From Prinsepia uniflora (lineage: Eukaryota > Streptophyta > Magnoliopsida > Rosales > Rosaceae): a DNA stretch of 64,000 nt. Of the stretch, positions 25,800 through 37,428 are shown piece by piece (positions within the stretch are counted from its first letter, which is position 1; each line of letters opens with the position of its first letter). Below the pieces are notes generated by a model. The model saw nothing but the letters and a program-made list of their open reading frames with translations. It searched no databases and was not told the origin of the DNA. The DNA lies in the NCBI GenBank assembly GCA_032719365.1, contig CM064875.1, forward strand, positions 35,858,693-35,922,692, given 5' to 3'. Both the position numbers and the translations under genes were made by a program.

Positions 25800-26000
25800 T
25801 CTATCCGAGTCTTTAAATGCCCGAGTCTTTAAACTCAATACAAGCCTCAATATAATTCGAGTCTTTAAACTCCCGAGTCTTTAAACTCAATATTCCTACA
25901 TGGGAAATATCAATATCTGAGTCTTTAAACTCCCAACTCAATCCAGGTCTTTACCCAATCCGGGCCCGCCCCCGTCATAATCATATCCGGGTCTTTAAAC
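25800..26000. repeat. Array of GAGTCTTTAAACTC motifs in LTR D
   Basis: About seven copies or near-copies of GAGTCTTTAAACTC or GGGTCTTTAAACCC spaced by 15-50 bp. The LTR of G carries the same array on the plus strand at 56520-56750 as GGGTTTAAAGACCC and GAGTTTAAAGACTC. Both outer bases of the motif change together, which keeps the stem. Confidence 0.7.
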
Positions 26001-26809
26001 CCAATAACCAGATCCAGCAAATCCAATCCAAACCATTTGAAAACCTTTTTCTATTACCGAATCCGAATCCGCAATTTCATCAGGATCCCGAATACAAACC
26101 CAGAACTCATATCCATCATCCATTTCCAAATCCGAGTCTGAAACCATCAGTCTGTAAACTAGATTCCAGAATAACCATTCCTAACCCAACCCGGAAATCC
26201 ACTTTCAGGTTTCCAAACCGAATCCCGAATCGTCATCCAGAAATCCGATTCTAAAACTCGAAATCTCGCTTATAAAAACCATTTTTCTGAACTTGGCTTC
26301 AAGCCCGTAATCACTTTCCAAAATCCGTTTTAAATCTTTGAAATCAAATCATATTTTGATTCCCGAAATTAAATCAGTAAACCATGGTCAAATCACAACA
26401 TTATTCGGAATCTCGTAAAACGCGCAAAACCGTAAATACCTCGAAAACCGTGCAAAATCGTAAACTATCAAAATCATAAATCAAATCATAGAATCACGTA
26501 TAGAAAACATATAAAAACATATATGCATGCATCATATGTTCGAAAGCAAAGTCCACTCACAGACCATTATGCTGTTGTCTCGATACGCGTGCAATTACGC
26601 TTTTCCCCGCTAATCCGCTATCCTCGGCTTTCCCGAACCTGTACAAATCTCATCATAAGGACACTAACTACTTCATTAAGCTTCTAGTAAAGTCCCGTAT
26701 TTTTTCCGAATTTTTAACTATTTTTAATCGAGGCCTAAAACCTTCGGACATCCCGAACCATATCGAGATGATGTCTGATTGACTAGAAACCCGCGTCAAA
26801 ATGTTCGTT

Positions 26810-27140
26810 TGTCAGAACCCGACCCTCATCTGTCAGGTCCTGACTCATTTAGCACGATATTGTCCGCTTTGGGCCTCCTTGCCCTTGCCCTCACGGTTTT
26901 GTTTTCGGGAGTTCAAGGTGCAACTTCCCAGGGGGTCACCCATCATGTAATTACACCAGCCTCAACTCCCTTAACTTTGGGGTTCCAATCCCCCCCAAAG
27001 CCACTGAGCTCCCAAAAGGCCTCATGCTAGATAGGTGTGTGCCTACACCTTTAAGGCACACTACCATCCTCTCCCAGACCATTCCCCCCTCGCAGGAATG
27101 TGGGATTGTTCACCGTTCCCTCTAGGACACGGATCTTACA
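26810..27140 (-). mobile_element. Cassandra-type solo LTR with target-site duplication
   Basis: 331 bp, TGTCAGAACC to GATCTTACA on the plus strand, flanked by TCGTT at 26805-26809 and 27141-27145 inside LTR D. On the minus strand it starts TGTAAGATCC and contains a 5S rRNA-like domain (about 26917-26985) with AGTTAAGGGAG and GATGGGTGACCC elements. Length, ends, duplication and 5S content fit a Cassandra solo LTR. Confidence 0.88.
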
Positions 27141-28505
27141 TCGTTACATCGAATACTTTAAAAGTCGTTTTGGAACCTTCCTCCAAAGGTGTACTACGCG
27201 CCCACACGCGGCGCCTGAAGTGGATGCGAGTGGGCCTCACGCGCGGCTACTATTCATCTTCAACCTTGGGACATACCCAATCTAGACCGGTCCGGTTCAG
27301 CCGGTCCAACCCAAACCGGCGTTTACGATTTTTATCCATTTTTTGACCAAAATCGATCCTAGTTCCTTCCTTAAGTTCATCTAAACTTCTAGGATCGTTA
27401 TAAGTAATTACAAACACAAAACTGGGCTTAAGAAATTACCTTCGCGATTTGCAGAAAACTCCGAAATATTCCTCCTGTTTCCTAGCTACAACCATCGTCC
27501 TCGGACCATGGCTTCCCTTCCCTGAGCTCGTGTCAACTTCCAAAAACACCCCTGACTCGTCAAACTGATAAATAACGGTCAAGTCTCAAGTTTCCAAGTT
27601 TGAACCGAGGTAGAGGAAACAGAGGAATTCAGAAATGTCTTACCTTCTCGTTCGTCGACCGTCAAGGCCTCCACCGTAGTCCTCAGGTCATCCTAGTCCC
27701 CTTTTCCTCACTACTCACCACCAACAAATGAAAGGCACAGAGGTTGCACGTTGAGATTTTTCACGGCAATGCCACAATTCCTTCTCTGCTCTGTCTTCTC
27801 GCACTAACACAGTGTCTTTGTTCCTCTTCTCACACAATCCTAATTGATCGACTCACTCACTTATTCTCTCTGGTTTTCACTCAGACACACACAACCAACA
27901 CTGAACTCACACAATTGAACCAAAAATGCAAGGTTCCCTCTGCCCTGTTTTTAAGTTAATCGATCAACACGGGAGAAAAAGCTAGAACCGCTCAGAAATT
28001 ACCCACGTGTCCTTATCTCCCAAATCTGGTGAAAAATATCCAATTCCTTAGGGACAGAAACCATAATGAAATAGACCATACGAGCCACTGCCCAAATCCA
28101 AAAGAAACCAATAAGGGACTCAGCCCTAAACCATAACCACACTGAAACCAAATACACGAGCCACTGCACAAATCATGTGCACACCACATATCACATATCA
28201 TAATCCATATATATACATATAATTCACACAACCAATCCTGTCACGGTTTCCAAAGCTACGCGCGTACTACTCGGGTCTCAATCCGAGTCTTCTCAAAGTC
28301 AAGGTCAATGTCCGCAGACCACAGACCCTACCCGAGGTTATAGTAACCATAGCCTTCCTGAGAGTAAGGAACCCAACTAGGGGGTGATTCCACTCAGTCG
28401 ATGCTCCATGACTACTCCGGGGTCCACCCAGGCCAACGACCCTCCCCGGAGGAGATAGAGTAACTAAAGGAAGGTATATGAACATATATATACATAACAC
28501 AAATA

Positions 28506-28850
28506 TTCATGCCCGGTTCCCCTAAACCGTCATGATCCATAACATACAGTTCAAATACATATAGACCATATCCTCCATGTCTGGTTCCCATAAACCGTCA
28601 TGTACCATAATAACATAACCAGGGTTCATGCCGGTTCCCATAAACCTTCATGTACCATAATAACATAACCAGGGTTCATGCCCGTCATGTACCATAATAA
28701 CATAACCAGGGTTCATGCCGGTTCCCATAAACCGTCATGTACCATAATAACATAACCAGGGTTCATGCCGGTTCCCATAACACGTCATGAACCATGATAC
28801 CATAACAAGGGTTCATGGCAGTTCCCATAAGCCGTTATGAACCTGGAAAT
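28506..28850. repeat. 50-bp tandem repeats in LTR E left, about 7 units
   Basis: The unit runs from CGGTTCCCATAAACCG through GTACCATAATAACATAACC to GGGTTCATGC. Units with GGTTCATG and CATGAACC on both sides form a hairpin with the inner CGGTT/AACCG pair. One unit is partial. The partner LTR (35028-35275) has about 5 units. Confidence 0.8.
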
Positions 28851-29516
28851 CCATTTAAGGTTCCTTGACCTGAAATAAAAACCGTAAAGTAACCTGGGTC
28901 TCGTGCCCGAACATAAGACACCAGCTTGGCACCGTGCCCGATATCTGAGGTCATATGCCCGAGACTAAACCAAATAGGTCTCATACCCGAGTTTATCCTT
29001 TTGAAATCCAAATCCAGTTCATTAAAGCCAATAATGAAATACATACCCGTATAAGCACCATATAAGGATTAAACCTCAAAATACGTGCTTATACGTAACC
29101 ACATACAAATGCACCCATGTCATCATCAAACATGAAATAAAACATATAATAAACATTTATGCATGCATCAATTTAGAAAACCAAGGTCCACCCACAGACC
29201 GTTTGAGCTGCTGCCTCGATTTGCGTGCCATACGGCACTTCGGAGCCAATCCGACCTCTCCGGGTCATCCTGACCTGTCCAAATCATATCCAAAGGTTAC
29301 TACTAACCTATACAAGTCCATATTAAGAACCCTAAACTTTCCTGGAAAAGTCAACGTGTCTCGTGGTGAAAAACCTCAAATTGACCAACCTAACGATCTC
29401 CGATTGACCCGAAACCAGCGCCATTGGATCCGGATTGTCGAAACCTTTGAAATGACACTGGCCCACTCAAATACTGTTCACATGTGCCCCCACGTGCTGG
29501 CCAACGTAAAAGTGAA

Positions 29517-29660
29517 CGCTGACGTCAACATGACCTCATCACTGATAGCCTCTGACAGTGACACGTGTCACGCTCCCAATGGCCCTATGTCTGACATGTC
29601 AGCAGACATTATTAGACCTGACAATACTGACGTCATCCCTGACATGATGACGTCATCAGA
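29517..29660. promoter_or_regulatory. CACGTG/TGACGTCA cluster in LTR E left
   Basis: Contains CTGACGTCAACATGACC, GACACGTGTCACGC, TGACATGTCAGCAGAC and ATGATGACGTCATC. The ACGT cores match G-box/ABRE and CRE-type bZIP sites. Equivalent cluster in the other LTR at about 35960-36130. Confidence 0.55.
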
Positions 29661-30389
29661 CATCCCTGTCCTCAGTCCGGGTCGACCTGAAGCCTGCAAC
29701 CGGGTCGCCGTGACCAGCGGCTTGACCCGGTCGGTTCTCCGCCGTCCGGCCACCAAAATTCTTCCCGTTTGTTCCATTGTAACCATCTCATCCTCCCCAA
29801 TAGATCCCTTAACCCAGAAATTAAAAACAGGGGCTAGAATTTACCTGTTGGACAATGAACCGTAAGCTCGTCTTTCCTCCATCGATATCTCTCGTTCCCG
29901 GCCACCATTATTCTCGAATCCAATCTCTATGGACTCGTCTCACTCCCTAGGATGAACTGGAATCGATCAACCCGTTCAACACCCATCAAAACTCCATCCA
30001 CCATTTTTGACCCGTAACCAATCTCACGGGTTTCCCTCCGCCGTGTTCACCACCATCGTCCTTAGTCCCTCAGTCTTTCCTCACTTCCTCACACTCACTC
30101 ACGGGCTCATAAGAGGAAGGGTGGTGGGGTGTCGTTTGTGTGTTTGAAGAAAAATGAAGAAATGGTGATAATGGATGGTTTCAGGTTTGTGACGGAATGA
30201 AGAAGAAGATTAATATCTAATGGGAGGGAACAGGAATTGGATGGTGGGGATTCATTTGTGTGATAGAATGGAAGGCCAAGATTGAGAGAGAGATGGGTGA
30301 GGATATTATAAAATAATCAAAACCCATTATTTTAATGTTAATCCCACCAATCAAGAATTAGATCCACTTTTTGGGGGTTTTAGCCAATG

Positions 30390-30415
30390 GGATGAGTGAC
30401 CCTTGTCACTCATCC
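30390..30415. promoter_or_regulatory. U3 dyad palindrome, LTR E left
   Basis: GGATGAGTGACC and TGTCACTCATCC; one arm mismatch; TATA-like box 74 bp away on the transcript side. Confidence 0.65.
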
Positions 30416-30931
30416 ATAGGTCCACTTAAAATTTCTTGGCCAATTAGATTATGCCAAATCATCACTGTCTCGAAGTACATGCATAGTGAAATCGACCTTC
30501 CGTGACCTATAACTTCCCCGTTCGAAGTCTGATTTCAGCATGCCGCCTGTCTATGGATTCGTAACATCCCGCTCTACGTAACAGTCCTCCGCCCTCGGCC
30601 ATCGGACCTCTCGGTAAAAAATTCAACATTTTTCCCCTTTTAACCAAAATTACCAAATTGCCCCTTAACTTCCGAACGTCATAACTTCCTTCTCGAACGT
30701 TGGAATTGAACGTGCCACCTGCCTATGAACTTGTGACGTCCTGAACTACGTCACGGTCATCAGTAAAATTCCATTTGACCGCCCGAATGAAAATTCAACA
30801 TTTTACCCACTCTAGGGGCAAAACGGTCATTTTGCATCGTTCGTCCTATTTCGCCTAACTAACCACCGATTAACCTCACTAATCGTGATTAGTCACTAAT
30901 CTAATCCTGGAATTCGGGACGGGTCATTACA

Positions 30932-33900
30932 ACCTTCCCTCCTTAATTAAATTTGTCCTCGATATTCCAACTAACCTAATTCTAACTGTTCTTCCCTCCT
31001 TAATTAGTTTCGCTCTCGAAACTCCAACTATCCTGATTCCACATCCACCCCGTGGAAAGTAGAATCGACCTCGAAACTCGTGTACACTCGTACACTAACT
31101 AACCAGAACAATACTTACTCGTTCGTAACTAGACGTACCACTAACACTCTTGTTACATCGACTACCCTCGACCACGTCGAATAACAGTAGTCATACGTTC
31201 CGAGTTGACACCATTTGTCAAATCTACCATTTCGTTGACACGAACAACTCGAAGGTTCCTTTCTCAATCTCAATCTATCCTGCAATCTGCTCCCACCGGG
31301 AGTCACCAAATCTCACTAACCGATCCACGCTGACACCTTCGACAAACTGTCACCACTTGACAGTCGCCAGTGGAAAACAAACACTATACTCCCTCGTGGT
31401 TGCACTAACCACCAACTCACTCAACCTGAGTAAACAATCACCAACATCTAACTCGATCTGAGTGTAACTAGACCCATAAGAAATACCATGACCCAGTGCA
31501 CAGTATCCAATGTCTAGTTCACGACCTCAAATAATCCAATGCTATCGAAACTAAACCGACTACCAACCCGTTCATCACGTACTCCTGGTATAACCTATAT
31601 ACCGTCACCAGGCATCACAAGTCTGCCCCGTATCATACCTCGAACAACGTACAAGGTACGTATATCTACCCATCAATCAACCTACAACCATCTAGGTCGT
31701 AGCCAATCATGTTTCTATAATGGAGTCCATCTGTCCAATCCAGTATTAGACAAATCAAAACTCCAACCCATCATCCATTTCCAAATCCGAATCCGAATCA
31801 GTAATTTTGTAAGAAATCCCGAATCCATACCCAGAAATCATATCCATAACCATTTCCAAATTCGAATCCGAAACCATCATTCTGTATGCTGGCATTTGGA
31901 ATAACCATTCCGAACCCAAATCCATAAATCCACTTTCAAGTTCCAAATTCGAATCCTGAATCGTCATCCAGAAATCTGATTCCAAAACCTGAAATCTCAT
32001 TCTCGTCTACTGAGACGCACCAAAACCGAACCTATCGGTTACCTGCTTAATTGATTACACATTACCTTCGATAGACTTCATAGGGAAGCCAATCACAACA
32101 TCAACACATCTAGGCTGACCAAATCCGACCTCTTCGGACACTTACTCACCCGAGTAATAAACCATATGGAATTTACCTCGAAAAGAAGTTCAGTCCCAAC
32201 ATCCTCAACTCAAACTATCCAAGTAAGAGTAATAAACTCTCCACCTATCTGGATCATCAAGATCACGATCCAGATCCATCACTACGTCACCCAACCATAA
32301 ACGTCACGATCCTCGATCGTCACGACGCCTAAGGTCCTCAACCATTTCCCACATCTAAATAGATTCGCCAACGACGAGACACGCCAAGACTGTGGGTTCT
32401 CATTGATTACCTCATATCAATCCTTGTCATTCCACCGAGGAAAAACCAAGGACGATCCAACACGATGACATCAAAATTATCCTACGTGAATGCGAACAAA
32501 AACTTATTGTATTCACCACGCCATGTAACCCAACATTGTCTGCCACCAAGCAGAAAATGAGAAATCTCAGTCACCTAACTTCGATATACTCACTCCACCT
32601 GATGACCCAAGACAAATCACGGGTCCACCAACCAATACACGACCAACGTATTGGTGACAACTACCACAATCTACCTTCATCTGTTATCATCTACCATGGC
32701 AGAACCTGAGAAGTCACCCAAAATAACTTTGAAACACCCATTACCAATGCGGAAAATCCGCATTCCACTCGTCACCTCAATCGCAACCTTTTACGATTCC
32801 GAAGTCCATCCAGATTGGAAACAACACACTCGGACATCAACCACGTGTCCATCACCAATTTAATTCTATCCTTGATCCACTCCCGAACCACAGATACCGA
32901 ACATAAGCTTATCTCGACGGAGTCACAATCACCGCCACCAGCACCAGAGCTAGTACCAGTTCCATCACTAACACCTGTCAGCATCAGCACACAAGCATCC
33001 ACACTAGCATCAGCACTAACACTAGCACACTGTGTGCAAAACAGATAACCCTGGATCTCCGCTCATACCGAGTGACAATCCCGTACCTCTGCTTGAATGG
33101 GAGAAACTCTGCCTCCGTCGTACCCGACAACTTTGGGTACAGTCACCCTGACAACGCATACTAGAAAAGGAAACGTCCCTGATTCCCAACAACCGTAACT
33201 ACAACCACTCTCGGTAGTAGTGCCTGCCACAGACTCGTGCAGACCTAACCATCATACATCACGATCTAGACTCCGCATCCAACGGAATCAACCGCCCGTA
33301 CTAATCACTCTCTATCCCCACTTCGGGATTCCATCGACAAGTACCAACCCTGGTAACTTGTCCAACAATCTCTAACCAGTCGTAACTCGACTCAATCAAT
33401 GTCGTCTACCAGGTCAACCACGACCTTACTTGTACCAATATCCCATCACAACTATGGTAGTACGACAACCAACTAGGTCTAACCGATAAGTACAACTCGA
33501 CTGCGGAGTGCAGTCCCATCACTAAAGCTGACATGACTAGACCGACCAACGGTCTCGACTTCGAAAAGTCGTCAAAGTTAAATCACCAGCCAACTTACCT
33601 TTCTGAACCATACACCCTAATGTAGGGTTCCACAATCACACTCTAGGGTTCCTCTGAACCCAACAACATAAGGCAGTATAATCCACGAATTGACCGTCTC
33701 CGCGGTCTTGACATCGTAAGGACGTCAATCCAATCCTACCGTAAGTTCAATTAGGGTTCCTCGAATCTGACTGCTAACTGCCAACCGCAGTACACTCCAC
33801 AATCTGACTGCTAACTGCCAGGAACAATAAATCCATTTAACTCAACCAAAATCCGATCATCAGATGATCACAATTACCAAACTATCGTCAAAACGATCCT

Positions 33901-34235
33901 ACGATATCGTGAAAGGCGATCCCAACTAATCGTCTCACGATCGAAATCTAACGTACGAATACGTTCATCCTTCCGTAGGGTCCCACACTGTCATCCTCGA
34001 CAGAACTATGGCAACCCCCGCATCTAGTGCCGAATCAAGACGTTTCTAGAGTCAATGCTACTAACTATGGTACCGGCACCCTAACTATGAGGTTGATAAC
34101 GAACGGTAGCCCATTGAGATATCACATCCTCGACCTGCGCACACCGTAAGAGCAAACCGTGCTCTTATAAGCAATCCTATGCTCTGATATGAGCTAACTG
34201 AGCTCTGATAAGCCAGCCTCGCTCTGATACCACTT
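30932..34235 (-). mobile_element. Element E internal region, non-coding
   Basis: 3304 bp, collinear by eye with the B and F internal regions, with tandem polypurine blocks at the left and a multiplied primer-binding motif at the right. The longest frame is about 120 codons on the plus strand (antisense to the element) within the AATCCGAA-rich module and is low-complexity. No gag-pol motif seen. Confidence 0.85.
34161..34232 (-). other. Primer-binding region of element E with extra PBS-like copies
   Basis: GCTCTGATACCA at 34221-34232 is the site next to the LTR. GCTCTGATA recurs at 34181-34189 and 34202-34210, and GCTCTTATAAGC at 34161-34172. Confidence 0.75.
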
Positions 34236-35027
34236 CGACAGGACCCAACCCAATCCCCCCGCGATTAACGCCGGATGACTCTGCTCCTGTCTGACACGAA
34301 GTGTCAGACAAGGGATATTTCCGACCTTTGCCCTCCCGGGCTATCAGAGTACGGCAGGATTCGGAGGAGGTATGTGATATCTCGGTCTCTGCTACAGTCC
34401 AAATCTGATGTCAACCTGAAGGGCAGTCAAAACATTAAAAGTTGTGAGTGGACAAAACAAAAGTTTATAAAAACATTTCATAAGAAAGACATTTGTACCC
34501 TTCACTAAAAGGCATGCATGCATTCGAAAACCATTTATCCGACAGAAACCATATGTGGGACTAAGCCCAAAACCATAATCAAATAGACCATACGGGCCAC
34601 TACCCAAATCCATAAGAAACCAATAAGGGACTCTGCCCTAAACCATAACCATACAGAAACCAAATACACGAGCCACTGCTCAAATCCTATGCACCTGTGC
34701 ACACCACATATCACATATCATAATCCATATATATAAAAATAATTCACACAACCAATCCTGTCACGGTTTCCAAAGCTACGCGTGTGCTACCTGGGTCTCA
34801 ATCCGACTCTTCTCAAAGTCAAGGTCAATGTTCGCAGACCACTGACCCTACCCGATGTTATAGTAACCATAGCCTTCCTGAGAGTAAGGAACCCAACTGG
34901 GGGGTGCCTCCACTCAGTCGGTGTTCCGTGACTACTCCAGGGTCCACCCAGGCCAAGGACCCTCCCCGGAGGAGATAAAGTAAGTAAAGGAAGGTATATG
35001 AACATATATATACATAACACAAACATT

Positions 35028-35275
35028 CATGCCCGGTTCCCCTGAACCGTCACGATCCATAAAACCCAGTTCATATACATATAGACCATATCGTCCATGT
35101 CTGGTTCCCATAAACCGTCATGTACCATAATAACATAACCAGGGTTCATGCCGGTTCCCATAAACCGTCATGTACCATAATAACATAACCAGGGTTCATG
35201 CCGGTTCCCATAACACGTCATGAACCATGATACCATAACAAGGGTTCATGGCAGTTCCCATAAACCGTCATGAAC
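35028..35275. repeat. 50-bp tandem repeats in LTR E right, about 5 units
   Basis: Same unit as in the left LTR but with two fewer copies, so the array has expanded or contracted since insertion. Confidence 0.8.
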
Positions 35276-36853
35276 TTGGAAATCCATTTAAGGTTCCTTG
35301 ACCTGAAATAAAAACCGTAAAGTAACCTGGGTCTCGTGCCCAAACATATGACACCAGCTGGGCACTGTGCCCGATATCTGAGGTCATATGCCCGAGACAA
35401 AACCAAATGGGTCTCATACCCGAGTTTATCCTTTTGAAATCCAAATCCAGTTCATTAAAGCCAATAAAGAAATACAGACCCATATAAACACCGTATAAGG
35501 GCCGAAACCTCGAAATACGTGCTATACGTAACCACATACAAATGCACCCATGGCATCATCAAACATGTAATAAAACATATAATAAACATTTATGCATGCA
35601 TCAATTTAGAAAACCAAGGTCTACTCACAGGCCGTCCGAGCTGCCGTCTCAATTTGCGTGTCATACGGCTCTCCCGAGCCAATCCGACCTCTCCGGGTCA
35701 TCTGACCTGTCGAAATCATATCCAAAGGTTACTACTAACCTATACAAGTCCATATTAAGAACCCTAAACTTTCCAGGAAAAGTCAACGTGTCCCTACACG
35801 TTCTCGAGTTGAAAAACCTCAATTTGACCAACCTAACGATCTCCGATCGACCCGAAACCACTGCCATTGGATCGGATCGTTGAAACCTTTAAAATGACAC
35901 TGGTCCCACTCAAAAAACTGTTCACTACGCTCCCCCAAGCACTGTTCAACGTAAAGGTCAACGCGTTGACAAGTCAACGCTGACGTCATCACTGACAGCC
36001 TCTGACAGTGACACGTGTCACGCTCCCATTGGCCCTATGTCTGACATGTCAGCTGACATTGTCAAACCTGACAATGCTGACATCATCACTGACACGATGA
36101 CGTCATCAGGAGGACGTCATCAGTCATCCCTGTCCTTAGTCCAGGTAGACCCGAAGCCTGCAGCCGGGTCGCCATGACCCGCGGCTTGACCCGGTCGGTT
36201 CTCCGTTATCTGGCCACCAAAAATCCTCCCCGTTTGTCCCATTTTAACCGTCTCATCCTCCCCAACAGATCCCTTAACCCATAAATTAAAAACAGGGGCT
36301 AGAATTTACCTGTTGGACAATGAACCGTAAGCTGGACTTTCCTCCATCGATATTTCTCATTCCCGTCAACCATTTTTCTCGAATTCAAGCTCTATGGACT
36401 CATCTCACTCCCTAGGACGAACTGGAATCGATCAATCCATTCAACACCCATCAAAACTCCATCCACCATTTTTGACACGTAACCAATCTCACGGGTTTCC
36501 CTCGCCGTGTCTACCGCCGTCATCCTTAGTCCCTCAGTCTTTCCTCACTTCCTCACACTCACTCACGGGCTCATAAGTGGAAGGGTGGTGGGGTATGGTT
36601 TGTGTGTTTGAAGAAAAATGAAGAAATGGTGATAATGGATGGTTTCGGGTTTGTGAGGGAATGAAGAAGAAGATTAATATCTGATGGGAGGGAAAAGGAA
36701 TTGGACGGTGGGTATTCATTTGTGTGATAGAATGGAAGGCCAAGATTGAGAGAGAGATGGGTGAGGATATTATAAAATAATCAAAACCCATTATTTTATT
36801 GTTAATCCCACCAATCAAGAATTAGATCCACTTTTTGGGGGTTTTAGCCAATG

Positions 36854-36879
36854 GGATGAGTGACACTAGTCACTCATCC
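36854..36879. promoter_or_regulatory. U3 dyad palindrome, LTR E right
   Basis: GGATGAGTGAC and GTCACTCATCC arms around an altered centre (ACTA). Confidence 0.65.
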
Positions 36880-37395
36880 ATAGGTCCACTTAAAATATCT
36901 TGGCCAATCAGATTATGCCAAATCATCACCGTCTCGAAGTACGTGCATAGTGAAATTGACCTTCCGTGACCTATAACTTCCCCGTTCGAAGTCCGATTTC
37001 AGCATGTCGTCTATCTATGGATTCGTAACACACCGATCTACGTAACGGTCCTCGGCCCTCGGCCATCAGACCTCTCGGTCAAAAAGTCAACATTTTTCCC
37101 CTTTTAACCAAAATTATCAAATTGCCCCTTAACTTCCGAATGTCATAACTTCCTCCTCGAACGTCGGAATTGAACGTGCCACCTGCCTATGAACTTGTGA
37201 CGTCCTGAACTACGTCACGGTCATCGGTCAAAGTCCATTTTACCACCCGAATGAAAAGTCAACGTTTTACCCACTCCATAGGCAAAATGGTCATTTTGCA
37301 TCGTTCGTTCGATTTTGCCTAACTAACCACCGATTAACCTCACTAATCGTGATTAGTCACTAATCTAGTCCTGAAATTCAAGACGGGTCGTTACA

Positions 37396-37428
37396 AGAGA
37401 CCCTTTTCATATTGATTTTGTGTTGAGA
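37396..37428 (+). mobile_element. LTR fragment H, left piece
   Basis: Short stretch containing GAGACCCTTTTC and ATTGATTTTGTGTTGAGA, matching the repeated GAGACCCT..GATTGATTTT unit that continues at 39059. It is cut on the left by element E. Confidence 0.55.

Larger units (their letters stand above)
22603..28056 (-). mobile_element. Element D, 5' LTR, interrupted by two insertions
   Basis: Starts TGATGGGACCCACCCCC at 22603, is interrupted by solo LTR K after 22643, resumes at 25276, is interrupted again by a Cassandra solo LTR (26810-27140) and ends at a break near 28056, where LTR E begins. Its own sequence totals about 2.5 kb of an estimated 3.0 kb. It has arm CTGTGAGTGGAC (25505-25516), arm GTCCACTCACAG (26551-26562), a candidate donor (27439/27440), an array of GAGTCTTTAAACTC motifs (25800-26000), and an AATCCGAA-rich module (26050-26275) that in A/B/E/F lies in the internal region instead. 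Confidence 0.85.
28057..30931 (-). mobile_element. Element E, 3' LTR (left end missing)
   Basis: Starts abruptly at the break with LTR D near 28056 (the junction shares GACAG and AAACCATA), lacking about the first 320 bp, and ends GACGGGTCATTACA at 30931. It matches 34560-37395 by eye. The 50-bp repeats are expanded relative to the partner LTR (28506-28850). Candidate donor CAACAG|GTAAATTC at 29844/29845 and TATA-like box at 30304-30316. Confidence 0.87.
34236..37395 (-). mobile_element. Element E, 5' LTR
   Basis: 3160 bp, from CGACAGGACCCAACCC (first base mutated from T) to GACGGGTCGTTACA. Arms TTGTGAGTGGAC (34442-34453) and GTCTACTCACAG (35619-35630), candidate donor at 36309/36310, candidate acceptor at 34415/34416, TATA-like box at 36768-36780. 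The five bases after the LTR are AGAGA; the other end is lost, so no duplication can be checked. Confidence 0.92.

Noticed and set aside
29203..29865. Longest open frame in the window (220 codons, plus strand)
   Set aside because: It lies antisense inside the 3' LTR of element E across the CACGTG/TGACGTCA cluster; the same region in the partner LTR (35640-36300) does not keep the frame, and the translation shows no recognisable domain.
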